Part shown: positions 34,359 to 42,446 of the stretch, one piece after another
Layout of the letters: every line of letters starts with the position of its first letter
Position numbering within the stretch: the stretch's first letter is position 1
IMG/VR virus record: IMGVR_UViG_3300020371_000004
Location: 1-64,000 of that record
Direction: 5' to 3' (one strand)
Length of the DNA stretch: 64,000 nucleotides
Source: a virus
Translations under genes and position numbers: made by a program
Notes under the pieces: generated by a model
What the model was told of the DNA's origin: nothing
Database searches by the model: none
What the model saw: only the letters and a program-made list of their open reading frames with translations

Positions 34359-36949
34359 TTATAGACTGGACTGACGAAGAGAATATTGAAGCACTAAATC
34401 AAGCATATCAAGATGAGATTGCTGAGTTAGAGAAGGTTCCTGATGATCCAACAGCAAGGGTTCAGTATGTTATTGGGTGCGAAAATGCTTCGGATTGGCA
34501 ATATGTCCATCAAGTATTAATCACTGATGGTACTAGTGAAAATATTCTTCCAACAAATTCAATAAATTGTGTAGATGATTGTAAGCATAGTCCCGTAAAA
34601 GGAAGATATATTTTAACTGCTGAGCAAGCAGAAACAATAAAAGAGCACCCAAAAGTTAAATATATTCACCCAGACTTTAGTAGATACCAGGGAACATATA
34701 AACCACCTACACACGAAATTATATGTGCTGCTAAGTACAATAGGTATAACAGTAATAGAAGGCAGTATAGGGATATGCAAGTATCCATGCCATATACACC
34801 TACAGATGCAGAAGCAGGACGTAGTGGATATCAGCTATCTAGGTGTATGCAAGTTGATGACCCTTGGTGGGGTGAAACTGGAACATATCAAACAAAGAAT
34901 GATGTTGTTTTAAATCAAAAAATTCAGCAATATGGTGATGCTTCTGATGTTGATGTAATTGTTACAGATACTGAAGCATGGTATGGACATCCAGAGTTTA
35001 TTAATACCGCAATAAGAAGTACAGCAACTAATGATGGATATAATTCCACTGGTTCTGGTCCTTCAAACTATAGAGGTGGTAATGTTTTACCTGGTAATGG
35101 TTATTGTGATATTTTAGACATTTACTTAGACGCACCATATTACATCGATCCAGATTTCTTTGATAATGACCCAGGAAATAGATTGATAACAAGATTTGAT
35201 GGAACTATGGTTCCTGTTGAATCTGTAGCAAGAAGTTGGTGGTCTAGTAATTCACTATCTTCGAGATCATCAAAGTTTGTAAGTCCAAGTAATGGTGGTA
35301 CTGCCACTGGACTTAACGATTTTGGTGTTATTAATGGTGGTAGTCAATGGACCTCCTATACCAGAGCAAGAAATAATGGTTCAAATAGTGCATATTGCAC
35401 AGGAAGTGGAACTCATGCTACTCAATGTATGGGTGTTTGTTATGGAAGGGGACAAGGATGGGCATATAATGCAAATAAGTGGCATATAAACAATATTGGT
35501 AGCAGTGCTGTTAGTATTGAAGGATCTGCAGATTTAATTAAAGTATTCCACAACTGCAAACCTAATAATCCGTCTTTAGGGACAAAAGACCCAACATTAA
35601 CAAGTAATAGCTGGGGATATCGTTCCACTTCTCACTCTACCGTTTATAGTGCTGGTTCTAATTATGTGTTTTTCAGGCATGGTCAAGGAACTGGTAATGT
35701 AGCTGCAGCATCTGCGTCATATAGTAGCTCATCTACTATGCCAAATTGTCTTAGAACTGTTGGATATTATGGTGATGGTGGTAGAATGAAGGGAGAAATG
35801 CTTCCTAATTCTATGGTGACTGCATGGACTGAACTGGTTGATGCTGGAGTTATCACTGTAGTTGCTGCAGGAAATTCAAACCAAAAGCAAGTTCAACCAA
35901 ATCATCCAGATTTTGATAATTTCTGGACACATAGTGGAACTGGTGGTGGAGGTGGTTCAAATACTAATTTACTTGCGAATACTCATTATGAGTTTAGTGT
36001 TGAATGTTATAACACAATGAACAGACCTGGATTCCCACAGCAGGTTGGTAGACATACAGATTCTAATGGTAACGTTGTACTGAACAAGGTTATTAATATG
36101 GGTGCATTAGATTATCAGTATCAATCAACTGGGCATGAGAGAAAAGTAAATTATAGTGATATGGGTAATGGTATTGATTGTTATGCACCAGCAGATGATG
36201 CTTTAGGTGCAACTAGAGGAAGTTCTGGTGAAGGAATCCACCCAGAGACATATCCTGAACTTTCTGTTACAGCAGTCGATAATGATTTTGGTGGTACAAG
36301 TTCTGCATGTCCAGTAGCAGCAGGATTGATTGCAACTAAACTGCAGTATAACAGGGCATGGTCTTGGAGTGATGTAAAAACTTGGATTCTAAACTTAACC
36401 CAACAAAATACAAGTAAGTTTTATGTTGGAAATGAAGCAACAACAGTTACTTCTAATGATTGGCAAGATACCGTCCATCTTAACGGAGGTAGTCCTATCG
36501 TCATATATGACAAGGAAACAGGACAAGAGCCTTCTGGTGGTTTTGGAAGTATTCAATCTAATACTTATTCAATCACAGAAGGAGCTACAATTAATGTAAC
36601 AATACATGCAGTTGGTGTTTCTGCTGGAACATATTATTATTCTATCGAAAGTATTCCAGGTGAAGATTACACAGTTCCAGGAGATGGATTTAGTCCTACA
36701 GGAACAACAGGCAATATTTCTTATAATGGTACTGGAAATATTACCTTTAACATAGTTACAACCACTGATTTAATTACAACTACAGACGCTAGAATAAGAA
36801 TTAGAATTCGGGAAAATGCTGTTAACGGACCAATCGTTGCAACTACTGACGATATTATAGTTACTGGAACATTAGACCCAGTACCATTCCAGTTTGCGTC
36901 TGGTGGAGCTCAGTGGGGTGGTGGTGTCATAGTGACTTTTCAACCGTAA
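34355..36949 (+). CDS. subtilisin-like (S8) protease, tail-associated, paralogue 1, 864 aa
   Basis: Residues about 37-110 resemble a subtilase I9 propeptide: VQYVIGCENASDWQYVHQVL, then GRYILTAEQAETIKEHPKVK. The catalytic domain has Asp205 (VIVTDTEAWYGHPEF), His354 (GTHATQCMGVCYG), oxyanion Asn507 (VVAAGNSN) and Ser649 (GGTSSACPVAAGL), so the full triad is intact. A conserved motif YYIDPDFFDNDPGNRL lies between Asp and His. Residues about 730-845 form a Calx-beta-like beta sandwich (SITEGATINVTI ... ARIRIRIRENAVNGP). There is no signal peptide, so export is unlikely and incorporation into the virion is more plausible. It is translationally coupled to the fibre upstream. Substrate may be host surface protein or the fibre itself; this is not known. 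Confidence 0.85.
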   Translation: MIIDWTDEENIEALNQAYQDEIAELEKVPDDPTARVQYVIGCENASDWQYVHQVLITDGTSENILPTNSINCVDDCKHSPVKGRYILTAEQAETIKEHPKVKYIHPDFSRYQGTYKPPTHEIICAAKYNRYNSNRRQYRDMQVSMPYTPTDAEAGRSGYQLSRCMQVDDPWWGETGTYQTKNDVVLNQKIQQYGDASDVDVIVTDTEAWYGHPEFINTAIRSTATNDGYNSTGSGPSNYRGGNVLPGNGYCDILDIYLDAPYYIDPDFFDNDPGNRLITRFDGTMVPVESVARSWWSSNSLSSRSSKFVSPSNGGTATGLNDFGVINGGSQWTSYTRARNNGSNSAYCTGSGTHATQCMGVCYGRGQGWAYNANKWHINNIGSSAVSIEGSADLIKVFHNCKPNNPSLGTKDPTLTSNSWGYRSTSHSTVYSAGSNYVFFRHGQGTGNVAAASASYSSSSTMPNCLRTVGYYGDGGRMKGEMLPNSMVTAWTELVDAGVITVVAAGNSNQKQVQPNHPDFDNFWTHSGTGGGGGSNTNLLANTHYEFSVECYNTMNRPGFPQQVGRHTDSNGNVVLNKVINMGALDYQYQSTGHERKVNYSDMGNGIDCYAPADDALGATRGSSGEGIHPETYPELSVTAVDNDFGGTSSACPVAAGLIATKLQYNRAWSWSDVKTWILNLTQQNTSKFYVGNEATTVTSNDWQDTVHLNGGSPIVIYDKETGQEPSGGFGSIQSNTYSITEGATINVTIHAVGVSAGTYYYSIESIPGEDYTVPGDGFSPTGTTGNISYNGTGNITFNIVTTTDLITTTDARIRIRIRENAVNGPIVATTDDIIVTGTLDPVPFQFASGGAQWGGGVIVTFQP

Positions 36950-36956
36950 CTAAATA
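36950..36956 (+). promoter_or_regulatory. T4-type late promoter
   Basis: CTAAATA overlapping the end of paralogue 1, 29 bases before ATG 36985. Confidence 0.6.
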
Positions 36957-36984
36957 GTAAAAAGTTCTAGTGTTTACTTGAAAT

Positions 36985-39480
36985 ATGTTTGACGAAGAAA
37001 TTCTAGAAACACCTGGGTTTCAGGAAGAAAAAGACAAACTTCCTAAAGAACCAGAAGGTGATGTAGATAAGGAATATGTTGTCGTTTGCCATACCAATGA
37101 AGGATGGCAAACGATTCATAGTCTCATCATGGAAGAAAATACTTCCGAGGACTATGTTCCTAATACATCAAAGAAATGTTGCAATGATAAGAAACATAGT
37201 CCTACTAGAGGAATCTATATGATGACAGACTCTGAGGCAGAGGAACTCAGGTCCCATGAATTAGTTGAGACTGTAAATATTAATCGTGCTGCATATCCAG
37301 GAACATATAGAATTGATCCTGCTTTAATGAAAGATGGAATTGGACCACAATATAGGTATGGTTCAAATGTTAAACACCAAAAAGACCCTACTTTTCCATC
37401 TACTCCTACATTAGCAGATTTAAATCGTGCTGGATATGCTATCTTAAGACATTCCTCGTATCAAGATCCTTGGTATGGAAGTTCAGCATCTACAGTAATT
37501 AATGATAGAGCTCAGCATTATGGTGCTGGTGAAGATACTGATATCATTACTGTTGACGAAGATATGTGGTTTGGACATATCGAATTTCAAAATAATACAG
37601 GAACTGGTCCAACTAACTACAAGGGAGGAAATGTTCTTCCAGGAAATGGAACTTGCGATTTGCTATGTTTGGTGAATGATTCACCATATTATATTGACCC
37701 AGATTTCTTTGATGCTGATCCAGCAAATAGATTAGAAACTAGATGGGATGGAACAATAGTCCCAACGGAAGCTGCTGCTAATGGTTGGTGGCGTAATAAC
37801 TCATTGTCATATAGGTCATCAAAGTTTGTAAGTCCGTCTAATGGTGGTACTGCTACTGGTAATAATGATTTCGGCACTATACTTGTTTCATCTAATTATA
37901 CTAGAGCAAGACAAAATGGATCCAATACTGCATATCAAACCAGTGGTGGAAGTCATTCAACACCATGTGCTTCCTTAGCATATGGGAGAAGTTATGGATG
38001 GGCATATAATGCAAATAAGTGGCATATTGCCCTTATGGGTTCTTATGCTGTAGATGAAGAAGATATTTTTGATATGATAAAAATATTTCATCAGTGTAAA
38101 CCAATAAATCCCACATACGGAAATAGAGACCATACATTATGTACAAATAGTTATGGTTATAGGTCTTATGCTCCACCATCTAGTGGATATTACTATTATG
38201 AGACCCCCGATGATGGTACTGGAGGAGTTTACTATTCGTCAAAACCTAAATTTCTTAGTAATTTTTATCAAAGTTATATTAGATCTGAGATGCTCCCCAA
38301 TTCATTACTAACTGCTGGTAATGAAATGATTGATGCTGGTGTTATTTTTGTGTGTTCTGCAGGAAATACTAGACAAAAACTAGTGAAGGCAACCCACCCA
38401 TCTTGGTATAACTATGTTTCTACTAGTAATAACCACACTATGGCAGATACACAATTCAGTTCTGGTGGATTCAATTGGGTGAAATCTGTAAATAGACAAG
38501 GATTTCCTGGTCAAATTGGTAAAGTTGGTGTTGGAACAAATACTGTTTATAGAACTTTTCCAATTGGATGCCTAAGTGGTGGCCACCGTTCAGATGGAAG
38601 AGAGCAAAGAGCAGTTTACAGCAATATGGGTAATCTAATTGTTGGATTTGCTGCTGGTGATAGGCAAGCAGCAGCATGTGATGACAACGCTGGTTCTCGT
38701 AAGAATCGTTATGATGCTTATTATACTCTTAATGGAGTTCAATCTGTAGAGTCTGAAGATAGAGAATTTAATGGTACAAGTGCTGCATCTCCAGTAGCTT
38801 GCGGATTCTTAGCAACTAAAATGCAGCATAATAGGACTTGGGACTGGCAAGATTTGATGAACTGGATTGAAAGTTTGACTCCAGTCAATAGTTCAGAATT
38901 TTATTATGGTACTGAATCAACTACTGCTACAGATAATAACTGGGATGATGATTACAGTATAGAAGGTCATCCTGGATATGTATTTTATGATGCAACAACT
39001 GGTGGAAATGAATCTTCTTATAGGTGGGATGCTGCTTCTGGTAATGTTGCTACACAAAATCCTAAAGAAGTAACAGAAGGTGGTACTGCAACTGTCACAC
39101 TCTCCACTAATGCACCTGACGGAACTTACTATTACGTTGTTGAGAAAGATGACCACCAATCTGATATTCAAGCAAGTGATTTTGATACAGGAGGAGGTTT
39201 CCTGGGAATGTATGGTGCATTCTCTGTTTCTGGTGGTGCAGCAACACTTAATTTCAAAATTGCAGCTGATGCAGTTGCAGTAAATGAAACAGAATCATTT
39301 AGAGTTAGAGTTAGGAGTGGTAGCACTACAGGACCTGTTGTTGCAACTTCACATGATTTTATAATTTTAGATTCTTCCTCTGGAGGTGGTGGTGGTGGTG
39401 GAGGAACACCAGCAACACCTTTCGTTTTTGCATCTGGTGACGGTCTGACATTTACTGGTGTCAGCATAAGTTTCTCTTGA
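36985..39480 (+). CDS. subtilisin-like (S8) protease, paralogue 2, 831 aa
   Basis: Same plan as paralogue 1. The propeptide-like part has EYVVVCHTNEGWQTIHSLIM and RGIYMMTDSEAEELRSHE. The catalytic residues are Asp191 (IITVDEDMWFGHIEF), His324 (GGSHSTPCASLAYG), Asn461 (VCSAGNTRQK) and Ser599 (NGTSAASPVACGF). Asp is followed by Glu-Asp rather than the usual Thr-Gly. The shared YYIDPDFFDADPANRLETRW motif is present. It ends with the same Calx-beta-like module (about 685-800), then a short Gly-rich linker and a hydrophobic end. It has its own late promoter upstream and another right at its stop codon. Location and substrate are inferred as for paralogue 1. Confidence 0.85.
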   Translation: MFDEEILETPGFQEEKDKLPKEPEGDVDKEYVVVCHTNEGWQTIHSLIMEENTSEDYVPNTSKKCCNDKKHSPTRGIYMMTDSEAEELRSHELVETVNINRAAYPGTYRIDPALMKDGIGPQYRYGSNVKHQKDPTFPSTPTLADLNRAGYAILRHSSYQDPWYGSSASTVINDRAQHYGAGEDTDIITVDEDMWFGHIEFQNNTGTGPTNYKGGNVLPGNGTCDLLCLVNDSPYYIDPDFFDADPANRLETRWDGTIVPTEAAANGWWRNNSLSYRSSKFVSPSNGGTATGNNDFGTILVSSNYTRARQNGSNTAYQTSGGSHSTPCASLAYGRSYGWAYNANKWHIALMGSYAVDEEDIFDMIKIFHQCKPINPTYGNRDHTLCTNSYGYRSYAPPSSGYYYYETPDDGTGGVYYSSKPKFLSNFYQSYIRSEMLPNSLLTAGNEMIDAGVIFVCSAGNTRQKLVKATHPSWYNYVSTSNNHTMADTQFSSGGFNWVKSVNRQGFPGQIGKVGVGTNTVYRTFPIGCLSGGHRSDGREQRAVYSNMGNLIVGFAAGDRQAAACDDNAGSRKNRYDAYYTLNGVQSVESEDREFNGTSAASPVACGFLATKMQHNRTWDWQDLMNWIESLTPVNSSEFYYGTESTTATDNNWDDDYSIEGHPGYVFYDATTGGNESSYRWDAASGNVATQNPKEVTEGGTATVTLSTNAPDGTYYYVVEKDDHQSDIQASDFDTGGGFLGMYGAFSVSGGAATLNFKIAADAVAVNETESFRVRVRSGSTTGPVVATSHDFIILDSSSGGGGGGGGTPATPFVFASGDGLTFTGVSISFS

Positions 39481-39486
39481 TAAATA
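39480..39486 (+). promoter_or_regulatory. T4-type late promoter
   Basis: ATAAATA (GATAAATA from 39479) overlapping the TGA stop of paralogue 2, 24 bases before ATG 39510. Confidence 0.65.
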
Positions 39487-39509
39487 ACTAAAAGTAGTAT
39501 TCCCATCAG

Positions 39510-42431
39510 ATGGCAAATAAAGGATTTGGTGCAGAGAAAATTAATCTAATCGGTGGTGGGACTCCTAATATTAGTAGTCCTAACGACTTGAATTTAACTG
39601 CAGATAATGTTGCAATCAGCACCAATGCATCTATCGGTGGTAATTTGACTGTTTCTGGTGGACTTACATTACCGAGTGGTATTGTAACTGCTACTGGACA
39701 CTATGGTCCAATTTACATTGAAGAAAGTTCAGATGATGACGTATTTTATGATATACCTTTTCTAAATTCTACTGGTTCTGCAAATAATTATAGGCAGTTA
39801 CAAATTGACGCAGGTCAATTGCAATTTAATGCATCAGATAATTCACTAAGATTATATGGTGCAATGTATGCCAGTAGAGGATTTTCAATTGGTATTCAGT
39901 CTGCTGGAACAACCATTGTCAATCAAGGAAGTCAATATGTTGAAGGCATAAACTTTGCTGGTGCAGGAAATACTATTACATATAATAGCTCTTCAAGGTA
40001 TGTAACAGTAGAAATTGCAGGTAGTAGTGGTGGGGCAGGTGTTGGTACAAATACTAATATAAACACAACTGGTATTATTACTGCTGCTGCATTTAACAGT
40101 CCCTACTACAACTCTGGAGTGCCCTACATTGGTGTGGGTGCAGGGGCAACTCAAATTGAATTCCAAGCACCAAATGTTGCCATAACAACTGACATGACTG
40201 TTGGTGGTGCTATTAATGCTGCTGGTGCAGTTTTTAGTGGTATTGCTACAGGAACTTTTGTTGGTGATGGTTCTGGTCTAATTGGACTTGCTGGTATTGG
40301 TTCTGGTATCCAGGTTATGGATAATGGAACCCTTGTAGGTATGGCTCAGACCATTGATTTTGGTACTGATCTAACTGTATCAAATATTTCTGCTGGTATT
40401 GTAACTGTTAGCAATGCAATCAATCTTGTAGGAATTGATACTGTTGGTGTATCCATATTCAATCATATTGATGCCTCAGGTATTGTAACTGCAACATCTT
40501 TTGATACTATTGGTGGTGTTGGTCAATCACCAGTCATTAATTCTGGTATATACACCACTCTTACACTAAATTCACCTACTGTTGCAATCAGTACTGATAT
40601 GACGGTTGGTGGAAACCTAACCGTAACAGGAACAATTAATGGAAGTAATCTAGGAGGAACTCTAGCACCAGATGGAATTAACATGCTGGGGCAGAAGTAT
40701 ATTACTTTCTATAAAGATAATAGTACTGCATTCTCAAGTCACAACTCTGAAATGTATGGTACTTCCTATGGAACTACCATTTGGAGAGAATATGCTACTG
40801 CTGCTGGTGACGGTATTAGAATTGGAACTAAAGAATTAACCATAGAGCCCCAAAATCTATATGGGCATATGGCAAAGTTCACTCAAAATGGACCAGTGTA
40901 CTTAAGTTGGGGTGGTCATATAGGAGAGGGAACTGAACATAAACATAAATTTGCAACTAGTGGAATTGGTGTTTCTGTTCTATACACGAACGGTACATAT
41001 GGTCATATGGATGTTCGTGACATCAATGCAACTGGTGTCGTTACTGCAACATCTTTTACTGGTGACGGTTCTGGACTGACTGGAGTTACTGCAACTGGTT
41101 CTGGTATTGTTGTTAAAAATAGTGGAGCATTAGTAGGTACAGCAGCAACAGTTGATTTCGGAACTAATCTTTCTGTATCCGCAGTTTCTGCTGGTGTTGT
41201 AACTGTGACTGCTAGTGGTTCTGGTGGTGGTGGAAGTACAGCAGGAATTGATACTGCTGGAGTTTCACACTTCAATCACATTAATGCAGTTGGTGTTATT
41301 ACAGCAAATACATTTGCAAGTTATGCTGGTGGTGCATCTTCTATTACTAGTCCTGGTGCCTTAACTATTGCTGCACCTCATGTTGCTATTACAACCTCAG
41401 TAAGTATCGGTGGTACAGCAAGTATTGGTGATACTCTCTCAATGTTTGATGATGATTTAAAAATCTTCAAAAATAACAGTAGTGGAAACGTTGTAATTCA
41501 AGAACTTAGTGGCGGAAGTCTTAATATTAATGCTAATGACTTACAACTAAAAGATTATCTTGGTCAAGAGAATAAAGCAAGATTTATAACAAATGGTGCA
41601 GTAGAACTGTATTATGATAACTCTCTTAAATTTGAAACTACTGGATTTGGTGTAACCATTTATGGTAGCACCATGATATCTAATTCTCTTGATGTTGGTG
41701 ATACCAATGTCTCTGGTGATTTAAATGTAACTGGTGATGTTACTTCTGCTCGATTCATTGGTGATGGTTCTGGTCTGACAGGTGTTGTTGGTTCTGGTTC
41801 TGGTGTAATCGTTCAGGATGGTGGATCGATTGTTGGTACTGCAGGTACAATTAACTTTGGTACAAACCTAAGTGTTTCTGCAATTTCTGCTGGTGTTGTA
41901 ACTGTTACTGCTAGTGGTTCTGGTGGTGGTGGAACCACACAGAACCTCTTTGAATCCATTGCAGTTTCTGGTCAGAGTAATGTAACTGCTGATAGTGCAA
42001 CTGATGTACTGACATTCGTTGCTGGTAGTAACATGACTATCACAACAAATGCAGCAACTGATACTATCACCTTTAACTCCACTGGAGGTGGAGGAGGTGG
42101 TGGAGGAGGCACAAGTGGGGTATATTCATGGGATGCTGCTTCTTTAACTCTAGAGAATGTTGACACAGTAAACCTTTCTACTGATAGTTTCAGGGGTGCT
42201 GAGTATCATATTCATATTGAGCACTCTCAAGGAATACAATCTCAGAAAGTTCTAATCATGCAGGATGGAACTAATGCATATGCTAATGAATTTGCAATTA
42301 TGCATGATAACAATTTGCTTGTTTCTATTGGTGCATCAGTTAGTGGAGGCAATTTCTACTTAAATGCTACACCAGAATCTGGTGTAACTGGTGTTACAAC
42401 TCTCAGATATCTTAAGACTATCATTAGTTGA
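39510..42431 (+). CDS. long tail fibre protein, 973 aa
   Basis: The N-terminus (MANKGFGAEKINLIGGGTPN... VAISTNASIGGNLTVSGG) is shared with the cupredoxin-fibre gene at 45458, so both probably attach to the same site. GDGSGLTGV-type repeats follow. A module SGIVVKNSGALVGTAATVDF... ending in a SAGVVTVTASGSGGGG linker occurs three times (DNA copies near 40265-40410, 41053-41236, 41753-41935). The last 100 residues (SFRGAEYHIHIEHSQGIQSQ... KVLIMQDGTNAYANEFAIMH) form a tip domain related to that of the 732-aa fibre. No enzyme motif. It is followed 15 bases later by the third subtilase. Confidence 0.75.
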   Translation: MANKGFGAEKINLIGGGTPNISSPNDLNLTADNVAISTNASIGGNLTVSGGLTLPSGIVTATGHYGPIYIEESSDDDVFYDIPFLNSTGSANNYRQLQIDAGQLQFNASDNSLRLYGAMYASRGFSIGIQSAGTTIVNQGSQYVEGINFAGAGNTITYNSSSRYVTVEIAGSSGGAGVGTNTNINTTGIITAAAFNSPYYNSGVPYIGVGAGATQIEFQAPNVAITTDMTVGGAINAAGAVFSGIATGTFVGDGSGLIGLAGIGSGIQVMDNGTLVGMAQTIDFGTDLTVSNISAGIVTVSNAINLVGIDTVGVSIFNHIDASGIVTATSFDTIGGVGQSPVINSGIYTTLTLNSPTVAISTDMTVGGNLTVTGTINGSNLGGTLAPDGINMLGQKYITFYKDNSTAFSSHNSEMYGTSYGTTIWREYATAAGDGIRIGTKELTIEPQNLYGHMAKFTQNGPVYLSWGGHIGEGTEHKHKFATSGIGVSVLYTNGTYGHMDVRDINATGVVTATSFTGDGSGLTGVTATGSGIVVKNSGALVGTAATVDFGTNLSVSAVSAGVVTVTASGSGGGGSTAGIDTAGVSHFNHINAVGVITANTFASYAGGASSITSPGALTIAAPHVAITTSVSIGGTASIGDTLSMFDDDLKIFKNNSSGNVVIQELSGGSLNINANDLQLKDYLGQENKARFITNGAVELYYDNSLKFETTGFGVTIYGSTMISNSLDVGDTNVSGDLNVTGDVTSARFIGDGSGLTGVVGSGSGVIVQDGGSIVGTAGTINFGTNLSVSAISAGVVTVTASGSGGGGTTQNLFESIAVSGQSNVTADSATDVLTFVAGSNMTITTNAATDTITFNSTGGGGGGGGGTSGVYSWDAASLTLENVDTVNLSTDSFRGAEYHIHIEHSQGIQSQKVLIMQDGTNAYANEFAIMHDNNLLVSIGASVSGGNFYLNATPESGVTGVTTLRYLKTIIS
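41053..41935 (+). repeat. internal repeat of the 973-aa fibre
   Basis: The stretch 41053-41236 is repeated with divergence at 41753-41935. Each starts with GGTGAYGGTTCTGG and ends with a run of GGTGGTGGTGGAA. A more diverged copy begins near 40265. In-frame duplication of fibre modules is common, and such copies can recombine. Confidence 0.6.
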
Positions 42432-42446
42432 ATAGGAGAATAGTAA